Positions 1 to 6,959 are shown, counted from the first letter of the stretch. The stretch is DNA of 64,000 nt from Acholeplasmatales bacterium (GCA_017449215.1 JAFSJY010000064.1:1-64000); one strand, 5' to 3'. Notes: generated by a model from the letters alone, not told the origin. Numbers and translations are program-made.

Positions 1-117
1 CCTACGCTTAAACCTAGTCTCACGATTTCGGCTCCAAGGTCTCGGTACTAGATGAGATGCTAGCTCTTTCTAGGTCGGACTCCCACCGACTATGTTAAGT
101 GAACCGAACTGGCGCAC
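1..117 (-). mobile_element. 5' end of a probable group II intron (runs off the window)
   Basis: Read on the minus strand, this stretch begins at base 117 with GTGCGCC, the usual 5' start of bacterial group II introns. About 30 bases further in it has GGTGGGAGTCC, which resembles the domain I element GGTGAAAGTCC of many such introns. It is visibly richer in G and C than the flanking DNA, and the change falls at the proposed 5' splice junction (117/118). The rest of the ribozyme and any reverse transcriptase or maturase would lie left of base 1, so neither can be checked here. The call rests on these two short motifs, the composition change and the absence of a coding frame. Confidence 0.5.
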
Positions 118-129
118 CCTCCATAACAA

Positions 130-165
130 TTTTTAACGATTTTTGGCTGTTTTTAACGATTTTTG
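130..165. repeat. 16-base direct repeat, 20-base period
   Basis: TTTTTAACGATTTTTG occurs at 130-145 and again, identically, at 150-165, just outside the proposed 5' splice site of the group II intron. The function is unknown. Confidence 0.7.
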
Positions 166-255
166 ATACGACCATAAAAAATATGACAATGCCTTTTTTA
201 GACCGAGAAAGTTGTGTATAGTTTGGTTAAATTATTTGTTACCTAAGCCATTTAA

Positions 256-288
256 GCAAAATAAAAAGCAGGGTGAGAAGTCCTGCTT
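256..288 (-). terminator. Rho-independent terminator downstream of the lipoprotein gene
   Basis: AAGCAGG (266-272) pairs with CCTGCTT (282-288) around a 9-base loop. On the minus strand the hairpin is followed by a T-rich tract. The loop and flanks closely resemble the rpsI terminator at 3112-3142. Confidence 0.75.
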
Positions 289-336
289 AATATCTTTTTC
301 TTTGCAATTATAATAATCAAACAATTAACGCTTAGA
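262..336 (-). repeat. Diverged copy of the rpsI 3' flank and terminator
   Basis: On the minus strand this starts with TCTAAGCG, as at the very end of rpsI, continues through TGTTTGATT and TAATTG, and ends in a hairpin with the same GACTTCTCACC segment as the rpsI terminator. The order of these blocks matches the true rpsI 3' flank (3112-3188), with small gaps. It reads as a diverged second copy of the region just downstream of rpsI. Confidence 0.6.
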
Positions 337-385
337 TAGTACATCAATTGACAAAAACCGCATAACTACGCCATTTTTATCAAAC

Positions 386-405
386 TCCGGACACATTCCG
401 GACAC
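386..405. repeat. 9-base direct repeat TCCGGACAC
   Basis: TCCGGACAC is found at 386-394 and 397-405, 11 bases apart, in otherwise AT-rich DNA. The TCCGGA core is itself palindromic, so it could bind a dimeric protein. Nothing more can be said from sequence. Confidence 0.6.
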
Positions 406-422
406 TAAAAAATACAATTTTT

Positions 423-459
423 CGGTCTAATTTGCACCTATTAGGCCATTTTTAGACCG
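423..459. repeat. Inverted repeat CGGTCTAA / TTAGACCG
   Basis: Arms at 423-430 and 452-459 match perfectly over 8 bases. A third copy of the right arm lies at 198-205. There is no T-tract on either side, so it is not an obvious terminator. Confidence 0.6.
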
Positions 460-526
460 CTTCAAAAATCGCACATCAGCAGCGTTTTTTCATTTTTCAG
501 AGAATTATAAACCACTATTATGCAAG

Positions 527-553
527 AGAGAATTGTGGTGCACGTCTTGCTTT
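527..553 (-). repeat. 27-base duplicate of the rpsI 3' coding end
   Basis: This segment matches 3183-3209 at 26 of 27 bases in the same orientation. The one difference is a silent third-codon change (GCT to GCA). On the minus strand it still reads as the S9 C-terminal residues ARRAPQFS, followed here by Leu-Ala-stop instead of Lys-Arg-stop. It begins directly after the stop codon of the lipoprotein gene. A duplicate of a target gene's 3' end is the usual mark of an integrative element attachment site. Confidence 0.8.
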
Positions 554-2680
554 TTATAAATTAATCCAACAAGCTGGACGAACACCTAAACTATTCTCCT
601 TAACATATATGTAGTTATAGGTATTCCCCACAGGAGTAACGTATGAAACAAAGTAAGCATAATCATAATAAGGTGAACGCAACCACCAAAAACTATATCC
701 AGCATATGGATCATCAGTAGAAATCTTTAGGCCTTGACATTTAGCATAATCTGAGCCTTGTGCTTGTCTTGCAATATCATTTGCAAAATAATCTATGTTA
801 TTAGCTTCTTGGTATGATAATAAGAATATTTTATCTTCTGTATTATTACATACATAACTATTCGGATCATCTCCTGTTGAAGATTCCGAATTATCTACTA
901 TTGTTTTTTCTATTAATATCTTTTGTAAATCATTGAAAGCTATATTATAGAAATTTTCATTTAAGAACTTTCTTATAGTAGATAATTCATAATTATTTGC
1001 ATAACCTTCTTCGCCATCAATATGAGTAAATGATGATGAACTTGAGCTTGGATAATAATCTTGTGAGTCAAGTAGTAAATTTGCAATAATTAATGCCTTA
1101 CCATTTTCTTCTTTTAATATATTCCATTCAATTCTATCATAACTGAACCAATAAATTTCATTTGTATTATATCCATTGTTATCTTGATATGTATATATAT
1201 TATCAGCTGATGAATTATTTGGATAATAAGGTCTATATTGGGTAAAATATACACCTCTATAATCATATATACCATTATTATCAATATCTACATCTTTATA
1301 ATACATATAATCTTGTTGTGTAGATTCCATATAATATTTATAACTTGTCCATGTAGATTTATCAAATTCAATTCCTAAAAGACTATTTTCTATCGTTGCT
1401 TCTACTTTTGTTTGAGGATATGTACCAAAATATATTTTATTTCCATTTTTAATATAAGGTCTAGTAGTAGTTACAGTAATTGTTGTATTAGCTGCAGGCA
1501 CATTAAATTTATAATTATCTCCAACATATTCTATGTCATCACTTCTACTCCATTTAATTGTATAACCAGAAGGAATATTTGTTGAAGATAAGATAATTTC
1601 TGTATCATATTCATATTCATTATCACTTGTTATTCCACTAATAATTACACCAGTAGCTTGATTAACAATTGTAATTGTATATTTATTAATTTCCCAATTT
1701 GCTACTAATGTAATATTTGAAGTGCTTGTCCATGTTCCATCTTCTACTTTATTTTCTCCTATAAACCAACCTTTGAATGTATAACCTTCTTTTGTTGGTG
1801 TAACTAATGTATATTCAGTATCATATGTTACTTCTTGTGTTGTTGATGATAAAGCATCGCCACTATTAACATCATATGTGATTGTATATTTATTTGCTGT
1901 ATAAGTTGGAACGCATTCCATTTCAGTAGTTACAGAATCAAATGTATAATTCCATATTCCTGTATAACCATCTTTTGCAGGAACTGAAGGAATATCAGTT
2001 AATGCTTCAGAATCCTTAACTAATTTCTTTAATAATTCATTCCCTGAAGCATCCTTAAATGTAACATAATGATAATTATTACCTTTATTAATGATAAGCT
2101 TTGCCGTTTTATCAGCTACATCATTATAATTCTTGTTACTATTAGAAAAATGAGCAACTACATCGTAACTTCCAATTTCACTTACATTATCACCTTCAAA
2201 TGATACTGTTAAGCCTTCTGGTAAATTACCAACAATGCTTGCTGTTTTATTTTGCTCATCATAATCGAAAAGCATATCATTGAACTGAACATTAGTTAAA
2301 TCATAATCTGCTTTTTCAATTGTCATTTCAGCAGTTAAATCTTTAACATTTTTATACTTGTTGTTAGTATCAGTAAAATGAGCTGTAATAGTATATTTAC
2401 CAGCGTCAGTTCCCTTTCCTGTATAACTAACAATTAAGTCAGATGGAATATTTCCAGTAATAGTTAATGTCTTTTCAGTTCCATCATATTTGAAGCTTTT
2501 TGATTCTAAGCTTAATCCTAATGTAGAAAAATCAGTTTTTTCTTCAGTAGGTTTTGTTATTTCATTTGTATTTGTATTATTAGTATCATTATTATTTGTA
2601 CCGCTATCACAAGATGCTAGTACGAATATAAATACAAATAATGACAAAGATAATAGTAAAAATCTTTTAGCATTAACCAT
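554..2680 (-). CDS. Modular surface lipoprotein with Ig-like repeats and C-terminal DUF6273 domain
   Basis: A 708-residue protein. The start at 2680 is chosen because a GGAG site lies 9 bases upstream and the product then opens with a lipoprotein signal: Lys-Arg, a hydrophobic core and lipobox LASC with Cys24. A short Asn/Thr-rich linker follows. Next come two tandem modules (about 55-125 and 130-200, each ending with an aromatic-containing TITAHF- or DVVAHF-type strand) that resemble MBG/bacterial Ig-like domains, and an InlB/Listeria-Bacteroides type repeat around 265-335 with the GYTFKGW motif. The last 290 residues carry the DUF6273 hallmarks WWLRSP and GVRPA. It is probably anchored to the outer face of the membrane and binds something outside the cell; the ligand is unknown. 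A further in-frame upstream start exists but would bury the signal peptide. The gene is bracketed by rpsI 3'-end material, suggesting acquired cargo. Confidence 0.85.
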   Translation of the reverse strand: MVNAKRFLLLSLSLFVFIFVLASCDSGTNNNDTNNTNTNEITKPTEEKTDFSTLGLSLESKSFKYDGTEKTLTITGNIPSDLIVSYTGKGTDAGKYTITAHFTDTNNKYKNVKDLTAEMTIEKADYDLTNVQFNDMLFDYDEQNKTASIVGNLPEGLTVSFEGDNVSEIGSYDVVAHFSNSNKNYNDVADKTAKLIINKGNNYHYVTFKDASGNELLKKLVKDSEALTDIPSVPAKDGYTGIWNYTFDSVTTEMECVPTYTANKYTITYDVNSGDALSSTTQEVTYDTEYTLVTPTKEGYTFKGWFIGENKVEDGTWTSTSNITLVANWEINKYTITIVNQATGVIISGITSDNEYEYDTEIILSSTNIPSGYTIKWSRSDDIEYVGDNYKFNVPAANTTITVTTTRPYIKNGNKIYFGTYPQTKVEATIENSLLGIEFDKSTWTSYKYYMESTQQDYMYYKDVDIDNNGIYDYRGVYFTQYRPYYPNNSSADNIYTYQDNNGYNTNEIYWFSYDRIEWNILKEENGKALIIANLLLDSQDYYPSSSSSSFTHIDGEEGYANNYELSTIRKFLNENFYNIAFNDLQKILIEKTIVDNSESSTGDDPNSYVCNNTEDKIFLLSYQEANNIDYFANDIARQAQGSDYAKCQGLKISTDDPYAGYSFWWLRSPYYDYAYFVSYVTPVGNTYNYIYVKENSLGVRPACWINL

Positions 2681-2771
2681 ATAAACGAGCTCCTTTTTAA
2701 TATATAAATTAAAAAACATAACACGATTATTATACAATATGCGAAAATCTATATCAAGCCAAACAAAATTA

Positions 2772-2795
2772 AAAACAGGATGTTAAAATCCTGCT
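2772..2795 (-). terminator. Terminator-like hairpin
   Basis: CAGGAT (2776-2781) pairs with ATCCTG (2788-2793), followed on the minus strand by five T. Its right arm and flank (TCCTGCTTAAT) are shared with the hairpin at 266-290. It would isolate the lipoprotein gene from rpsI read-through. Confidence 0.6.
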
Positions 2796-2831
2796 TAATG
2801 TCATTTTAATTAAAAAATAATTTTAAAAAGG

Positions 2832-2878
2832 ACCACACTTTATTTTTAGATAAGTGTGGTGTACACAATAAATGTACA
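2832..2878. repeat. Hairpin plus repeated TGTACAC
   Basis: ACCACACTT (2832-2840) and AAGTGTGGT (2852-2860) form a perfect 9-base inverted repeat. It is followed immediately by two copies of TGTACAC separated by AATAAA. There is no T-tract; this could be an operator or a recombination site. Confidence 0.5.
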
Positions 2879-2958
2879 CAATTACGGGAATAGTCTAAGA
2901 TTTTGTTACAAAAATTAAAAATTTTTCATATGAATAATATTTGCAATTTTTGGCTTAA

Positions 2959-3104
2959 CTAAGCCGTTTTTTCTTATTTATTATTACACTTAGAAAGGGA
3001 AATTTTATGTTCATAATTTAATGAAAATTTGTATTTTTTAGCAAAAAATAGCCCTTTTATAATGTACAAAAATTTAATGATAAAATTTCAAAAAAACGGC
3101 TTAG
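2959..3104. repeat. 14-base inverted repeat enclosing 118 bases (MITE-like)
   Basis: CTAAGCCGTTTTTT at 2959-2972 is exactly complementary to AAAAAACGGCTTAG at 3091-3104. The left arm sits in a larger palindrome, GGCTTAACTAAGCC. Related TTACCTAAGCC occurs at 239-249. The size fits a miniature inverted-repeat element, but no target-site duplication was confirmed. Confidence 0.5.
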
Positions 3105-3111
3105 GTAAAAG

Positions 3112-3142
3112 AAAAAAGCGAGGTGAGAAGTCTCGCTTTTTT
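3112..3142 (-). terminator. Rho-independent terminator of rplM-rpsI
   Basis: AAAAAAGCGAG (3112-3122) pairs perfectly with CTCGCTTTTTT (3132-3142) around loop GTGAGAAGT, about 30 bases after the rpsI stop. On the minus strand the stem ends in six T. Confidence 0.9.
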
Positions 3143-3173
3143 ATAAACAATTACACTTAAATCAAACAAATTC

Positions 3174-3572
3174 CTATCGCTTAGAGAATTGTGGAGCACG
3201 TCTTGCTTTCTTAAGACCGTACTTCTTACGCTCTTTAGCACGTGGATCACGAGTTACTAAACCAGCTGGTTTTAAAATCTTACGATAATCAGGATTTGCT
3301 TCCATTAAAGCACGTGTGATACCTAAACGGATTGCACCTGCTTGACCAGTTATACCACCACCAAATACGTTTACTAAAATGTCGAACTTCTCAACATTCT
3401 CTGTTAACTCAAGTGGTTGTAAAACATCAAGACGGATAGCTGCTGATGGAATGTAATCCTCAAAAGTTCTACCATTAATTGTGATAGTACCTTTACCTGG
3501 ACGTAAATATACTCTAGCAACTGAGCTCTTACGACGACCTGTACCTAAATACTGAACTAACTTCTTTGCCAT
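3174..3572 (-). CDS. rpsI: 30S ribosomal protein S9 (uS9)
   Basis: A 132-residue S9 of full length, a protein of the small-subunit head whose C-terminal tail reaches the P-site tRNA. It opens with the family's [17 protein letters not shown] segment, and the typical basic tail ends [17 protein letters not shown] site precedes the ATG, and the gene follows rplM by 13 bases. Its last 27 coding bases are duplicated at 527-553, and its terminator region is echoed at 262-336. The 3' end therefore looks like an attachment site; as the protein is complete here, any insertion preserved its function. Confidence 0.98.
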   Translation of the reverse strand: MAKKLVQYLGTGRRKSSVARVYLRPGKGTITINGRTFEDYIPSAAIRLDVLQPLELTENVEKFDILVNVFGGGITGQAGAIRLGITRALMEANPDYRKILKPAGLVTRDPRAKERKKYGLKKARRAPQFSKR

Positions 3573-3585
3573 TTTCGTCCCCTCC

Positions 3586-4026
3586 TTATGCCTTTACCAC
3601 AAATTCTACTGGTTTTTGTGCTTGATGAGGATGCTCAGCAGATGCATAAACATATAACTGACCTCTCATCTGATCGCCAAGCTTTGTATGAGGTAACATA
3701 CCCTTTACTGCATGCTCAACGATTCTAGTAGGATACTTAGCCATAACTTCCTTAGCAGTTAATGTTCTAAGACCACCAGTGTACTCTGAGTGATGACGAT
3801 ATAACTTATCATCCCACTTTGTACCAGTTAATTTGATTTTGTCTGCGTTGATGATGATTACATTATCACCGCAATTTACATTTGGAGTGTAAATTGGCTT
3901 GTTCTTACCTCTTAATAATGTAGCAGCTGCTGTAGCTAATCTACCTAAAGTAAGACCTGTTGCGTCAATTACATACCAGCCGTGTGTTACTGTTTGATTG
4001 TTTGCCATGAATGTCTTATTACTCAT
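3586..4026 (-). CDS. rplM: 50S ribosomal protein L13 (uL13)
   Basis: A 146-residue L13, an early-assembling 23S rRNA-binding protein. The family motif [17 protein letters not shown] and the [12 protein letters not shown] segment are both present. The ATG at 4026 follows AGGAGG with good spacing. It is first in a two-gene operon with rpsI and has its own TTGACA-17-TAAAAT promoter and a short leader with a hairpin. In Bacillus-type genomes rplM-rpsI often follow the large ribosomal cluster, but here they are separated from it by about 15 kb. Confidence 0.98.
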   Translation of the reverse strand: MSNKTFMANNQTVTHGWYVIDATGLTLGRLATAAATLLRGKNKPIYTPNVNCGDNVIIINADKIKLTGTKWDDKLYRHHSEYTGGLRTLTAKEVMAKYPTRIVEHAVKGMLPHTKLGDQMRGQLYVYASAEHPHQAQKPVEFVVKA

Positions 4027-4071
4027 GTGTTGTTTTCCTCCTAAAATATTTTAAAATAATATAATTTGAGG

Positions 4072-4089
4072 GCAATTGTGGATAATTGC
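4072..4089 (-). promoter_or_regulatory. Hairpin in the rplM leader (candidate L13 leader) containing a DnaA-box word
   Basis: GCAATT (4072-4077) and AATTGC (4084-4089) form a 6-base-pair stem in the untranslated leader, between the promoter and the rplM start. L13 leaders that bind the protein are known in Firmicutes, so autoregulation is possible, but the structure is too simple to claim the family. The loop strand reads TTATCCACA on the minus strand, a perfect DnaA-box word; one such match in a window this size may be chance. Confidence 0.35.
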
Positions 4090-4108
4090 TTAAAAATGTA
4101 CCGAATAA

Positions 4109-4137
4109 ATTTTACGATAGATAAAGTAAAGTGTCAA
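4109..4137 (-). promoter_or_regulatory. Promoter of rplM-rpsI
   Basis: The -35 box TTGACA (4132-4137) and -10 box TAAAAT (4109-4114) are separated by exactly 17 bases, about 85 bases before the rplM start. It overlaps the tail of the terminator of the upstream regulator gene. Confidence 0.85.
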
Positions 4138-4145
4138 GAAAAAAA

Positions 4146-4172
4146 TAAAAAGAGTTTCCTTTTTGGAAACCC
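4146..4172 (-). terminator. Terminator of the XRE-type regulator gene
   Basis: A hairpin of GGGTTTCC, loop AAAAA and GGAAACTC on the minus strand is followed by a T-rich tract. It begins within a few bases of the stop codon at 4176. Confidence 0.75.
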
Positions 4173-4175
4173 TTA

Positions 4176-4886
4176 TTAATCATCATCCTCATCAAGTGGC
4201 TTTGTCTTAAATACATATTTATCAAATACATCACCAATAATATAGAAAAATGGAATAGTAACAAATAAGAACCAATATGGATGCCATAAATCAAATTGCA
4301 TACCTAAGAAGCAATATACTGCTGTAACTAAGCATGGATAAACAAACTTTGTGATTTGCTTCTTTACGATAGCTTCAAATATAGACATAACTGCTGGCAT
4401 CAATACCCAAACTACCCAAGATACTTCCCAAGCATTAAATACAAGTGACCAAACTAAATATGCTGTTAATGTTAATAATAATACAATTGAATCTGTAATA
4501 GTTAAGAATACAGATTTTTTCTTATCGAACTTCTCTTCAGATCCATCCTTATTGAAGCATCTAATATGACCATTTTCAATTTTTAATGTTTGACCTTCAT
4601 CATCAGTAAGAGAAATTGAATTACCATCATTCTTTCTTTCTTCTTCCTTATCCATTGTTCTTTCTCTTATTTCTTCATTAGATTCATTATCATTTAATAG
4701 ATCATCTAAAGACATATTATATAATCTTGCTAATATAATAAGGTTATCTGTATCAGGAGATGATTCAGCTCTTTCCCACTTAGATACAGCTTGTCTTGAT
4801 ATACCTAACTTATCGGCTAATTCTTCTTGAGAATAACCATTTTCCTTTCTTAACTTTTGTAATCTGTTTGCAATTTCAATATTCAT
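4176..4886 (-). CDS. XRE-family transcriptional regulator with C-terminal membrane domain
   Basis: A 236-residue protein. The start at 4886 is chosen because GGAGG lies 8 bases upstream and the product then opens directly with the helix-turn-helix. Residues about 5-62 form a classic HTH_3 domain (YSQEELADKLGISRQAVSKWE). A charged linker of about 65 residues follows, then roughly four hydrophobic segments and an acidic tail ending DEDDD. Such HTH-plus-membrane proteins are common in Firmicutes and may sense membrane or small-molecule signals; the signal here is unknown. The upstream region has repeated GCAACCGA words that could be its own operator. No partner gene is evident, because rplM has its own promoter. 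Confidence 0.85.
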   Translation of the reverse strand: MNIEIANRLQKLRKENGYSQEELADKLGISRQAVSKWERAESSPDTDNLIILARLYNMSLDDLLNDNESNEEIRERTMDKEEERKNDGNSISLTDDEGQTLKIENGHIRCFNKDGSEEKFDKKKSVFLTITDSIVLLLTLTAYLVWSLVFNAWEVSWVVWVLMPAVMSIFEAIVKKQITKFVYPCLVTAVYCFLGMQFDLWHPYWFLFVTIPFFYIIGDVFDKYVFKTKPLDEDDD

Positions 4887-4930
4887 AACATTTTCCTCCT
4901 TCAATTTACACCTTAAATTTAACAAAAAAT

Positions 4931-4979
4931 GTCGGTTGCCACTACCAAATCTAGTTTGAAGTTACGCAACTATCGGTTG
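4931..4979. promoter_or_regulatory. Repeated GCAACCGA motif upstream of the XRE regulator
   Basis: TCGGTTGC occurs at 4931-4938 and 4972-4979 in direct orientation. The second copy also forms GCAAC-CGATA-GTTGC with neighbouring bases on the minus strand. Both lie just upstream of the regulator gene, a typical place for an autoregulatory operator, but no binding is shown. Confidence 0.4.
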
Positions 4980-5002
4980 CAAAACACGTAAAAACGGCTA
5001 TT

Positions 5003-5977
5003 TTAGCTAATTTTTAGGTATTCTTTCAATATTTTTTTAACTTCTTCAAAATCTACCTGCTTATTACAAAAATCTTTAACTCTAGCACTACCAGGCATAC
5101 CTTTTATATACCAAGATACGTGACTTCTCATCTCTAATAATGCTAATTTAGGTCCCTTTAAGCCTAATAACATATCATAATGTCTTAATATTGTTTTATA
5201 TATTTCCTCATTAGTTGGCTTATCTAATATTATGCCATCCTCTAAATAAGCCTTACATTCTCTAAAAATAAATGGATTACCAAGTGATCCTCTTGCTATA
5301 GCTACTGCAGTACATCCAGTTTCATCTAGCATTTGCTTACATGTTTTATAATCAACAATATCACCATTACCAATAACTGGAATATTTACAGCATCTACTA
5401 CTTCCTTAATATATTTCCAATCAGCTACTCCTGAATAAAATTGGCTCCTAGTTCTTGCATGAAGAGTAATTGCAGAGGCACCAGCCTTTTCAATAAGCTT
5501 TGCATTTTCTACACAATTAATATGCTCCATATCCCAGCCTAATCTCATTTTAACAGTGACAGGCTTAGATACTGCCTCTACTACAGCTTTAACAATTTCA
5601 TATACATTATTAGGGTCTTGTAATAATGCAGCTCCCGCTCCACTTTTTTTAGCTACCTTATTAACAGGACATCCCATATTAATATCGATAATATCACAAT
5701 CGGAATTCTTATCTAAATAGATCGCTGCCTGGACTAACGATTCCTTATCTCCACCAAAAACCTGCATAGAAATAGGATGTTCAACACTATTTACCTTTGT
5801 CATCTTCAATGTCTTGGCATTTTTAAATCCAATAGCCTTATCAGATACCATTTCTGCCACTACTAATCCAGCACCCATTTCCTTACAAAGAATTCTAAAT
5901 GCCTCATTAGTATTTCCTGCCATCGGAGCTAATACCAATTGGTTAGGAATTTCTATATCTCTAATTTTCCATTTCAT
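5003..5977 (-). CDS. dusB: tRNA-dihydrouridine synthase (DusB/NifR3 type)
   Basis: A 324-residue flavoenzyme that reduces uridine to dihydrouridine in the D-loop of tRNAs. It shows the N-terminal LAPMAGNTNEAFR segment, the catalytic-cysteine region DINMGCPVNKVAKKSGAG, the substrate-base region HARTRSQFYSG and GNGDI of the FMN-binding barrel. The length is normal for the family. It overlaps the end of maf by 17 bases, with GGTGA as ribosome-binding site, so the two are translationally coupled in a thioesterase-maf-dusB operon. Pairing of dus with other RNA or housekeeping genes is common and gives no special role here. Confidence 0.93.
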   Translation of the reverse strand: MKWKIRDIEIPNQLVLAPMAGNTNEAFRILCKEMGAGLVVAEMVSDKAIGFKNAKTLKMTKVNSVEHPISMQVFGGDKESLVQAAIYLDKNSDCDIIDINMGCPVNKVAKKSGAGAALLQDPNNVYEIVKAVVEAVSKPVTVKMRLGWDMEHINCVENAKLIEKAGASAITLHARTRSQFYSGVADWKYIKEVVDAVNIPVIGNGDIVDYKTCKQMLDETGCTAVAIARGSLGNPFIFRECKAYLEDGIILDKPTNEEIYKTILRHYDMLLGLKGPKLALLEMRSHVSWYIKGMPGSARVKDFCNKQVDFEEVKKILKEYLKIS

Positions 5978-6527
5978 TTATTTCACCTAATATCTTTTCA
6001 AGCATCTCTGTTGGAAGACCAATTATATTATTTAATGAACCCTCATAATGACTAACTAAGCTTTTACCAATTCCCTGAATTGCATAGCTTCCTGCCTTAC
6101 CAAATGGTTCTTTTGTATCAATATAATTTCTTATTTCTTCATCAGTTAAATCTCTAAAATATACATCAGATACTTCAACGTCATTATATACTTTTTCCTT
6201 ATAAATAACACATACTCCACTCATTACCTGATGCTTCTTACCAGATAATTTCTTAAGCATATCAAATGCTTCTTCCTCATTTTTAGGCTTACCATATATT
6301 TTATTACCTAAAACAACAATAGTATCACAGCCAATTAATACCTTACCATAATCTAAATCCATATTAATAGATGCTTTTTTATATCCTAATAATTTTACAT
6401 TCTCATATGGTGTTTTATTTAAATCTATAGTTTCATCTACATCAAAAACCTTAATAGTAAAATCATATCCCATTTTAGATAATAATTCTTTTCTTCTAGG
6501 TGATGATGATTTTAAAATAATCTCCAT
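5961..6527 (-). CDS. maf: Maf family nucleotide pyrophosphatase
   Basis: A 188-residue Maf/YhdE-like protein. These enzymes hydrolyse dTTP, UTP or modified nucleoside triphosphates to monophosphates and act as house-cleaning pyrophosphatases. The N-terminal signature SSSPRRKELL, the acidic GCDTIVVLG strand, the GKPKNEEEA segment and the AGSYAIQG loop are all present. Which nucleotide it prefers cannot be read from sequence. A GGGAG site precedes the ATG. It lies 9 bases after the thioesterase and overlaps dusB. Confidence 0.93.
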   Translation of the reverse strand: MEIILKSSSPRRKELLSKMGYDFTIKVFDVDETIDLNKTPYENVKLLGYKKASINMDLDYGKVLIGCDTIVVLGNKIYGKPKNEEEAFDMLKKLSGKKHQVMSGVCVIYKEKVYNDVEVSDVYFRDLTDEEIRNYIDTKEPFGKAGSYAIQGIGKSLVSHYEGSLNNIIGLPTEMLEKILGEINEMEN

Positions 6528-6536
6528 AATAACTCC

Positions 6537-6959
6537 CTAATCATTCAAGCTAGAATTTACATAATCATCAATAATCTTATGATATTCTGGATATTCTCTC
6601 TTAAATGAAATAACATTCTTTCCATCTGTGAAGCAATGGCTACTTTCAGCTCTTACCATCACATCATTAGTGTTTTTATCTCTAATAACATAATCAAAAA
6701 TCATTTTAACACCAGTATATTTAATAACCTTCATATCAATTAATACATAATCATCAAAATGAACTGGCTTTACATAATCTAACTTTATAGAAACAACTGG
6801 AGAAATAATACCAATTTCTTCCATCTTTTTATAGCTTAAACCTAAATTATCTAAAAAGAAAATTCTAGCTTCCTCTAACCATCTTAAATAATTAGAATGG
6901 TGAATAACACCCATTTGATCTGTTTCATGATAAAAAGCTTTTCTTTCGTATGTCATCAT
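6537..6959 (-). CDS. Acyl-CoA thioesterase, YbgC/FadM hotdog family
   Basis: A 140-residue single hotdog-fold enzyme that likely hydrolyses an acyl-CoA thioester. The catalytic signature YHETDQMGVIHHSNYLRWLEEAR lies near residue 10, with the conserved Asp of the family. The ATG at 6959 is preferred over a TTG at 6965 because it leaves about 9 bases to the GAGGTG site. It is first in an operon with maf and dusB, under a TTGAAT-17-TATAAT promoter (6980-7008) that diverges from the lysS promoter. The substrate is not predictable. Confidence 0.88.
   Translation of the reverse strand: MMTYERKAFYHETDQMGVIHHSNYLRWLEEARIFFLDNLGLSYKKMEEIGIISPVVSIKLDYVKPVHFDDYVLIDMKVIKYTGVKMIFDYVIRDKNTNDVMVRAESSHCFTDGKNVISFKREYPEYHKIIDDYVNSSLND

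Larger units (their letters stand above)
118..553. other. Gene-free repeat-rich stretch between intron and lipoprotein gene
   Basis: No supportable reading frame was found here. The stretch holds a 16-base direct repeat (130-165), a terminator (256-288), two pieces resembling the 3' end and flank of rpsI (262-336 and 527-553), a 9-base direct repeat (386-405) and an inverted repeat (423-459) whose arm TTAGACCG also occurs at 198-205. The mosaic looks like the edge of an inserted element rather than an ordinary intergenic spacer. Confidence 0.7.
2738..3173. other. Gene-free stretch between rpsI and the lipoprotein gene
   Basis: No convincing reading frame was found. From left to right it holds a terminator-like hairpin (2772-2795), a 9-base-pair hairpin followed by repeated TGTACAC (2832-2880), a 14-base inverted repeat enclosing 118 bases (2959-3104) and the rpsI terminator (3112-3142). 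The many palindromes suggest remnants of a mobile or regulatory element. Confidence 0.7.

Noticed and set aside
1-117. Cobalamin-type riboswitch for the left-edge sequence
   Set aside because: The GGTGGGAGTCC word is superficially like the riboswitch's B12 box region, but the rest of the consensus is missing and the GTGCGCC start fits a group II intron better.
553-554. CRISPR array or tRNA genes in the window
   Set aside because: No regularly spaced 23-40-base repeats and no cloverleaf sequences were seen in any intergenic stretch (placeholder coordinates: this applies to the whole window).
2490-2684. Plus-strand reading frame opposite the lipoprotein gene
   Set aside because: It lies fully within the signal-peptide and linker code of the opposite strand, lacks a ribosome-binding site, and has low-complexity content that mirrors that gene.
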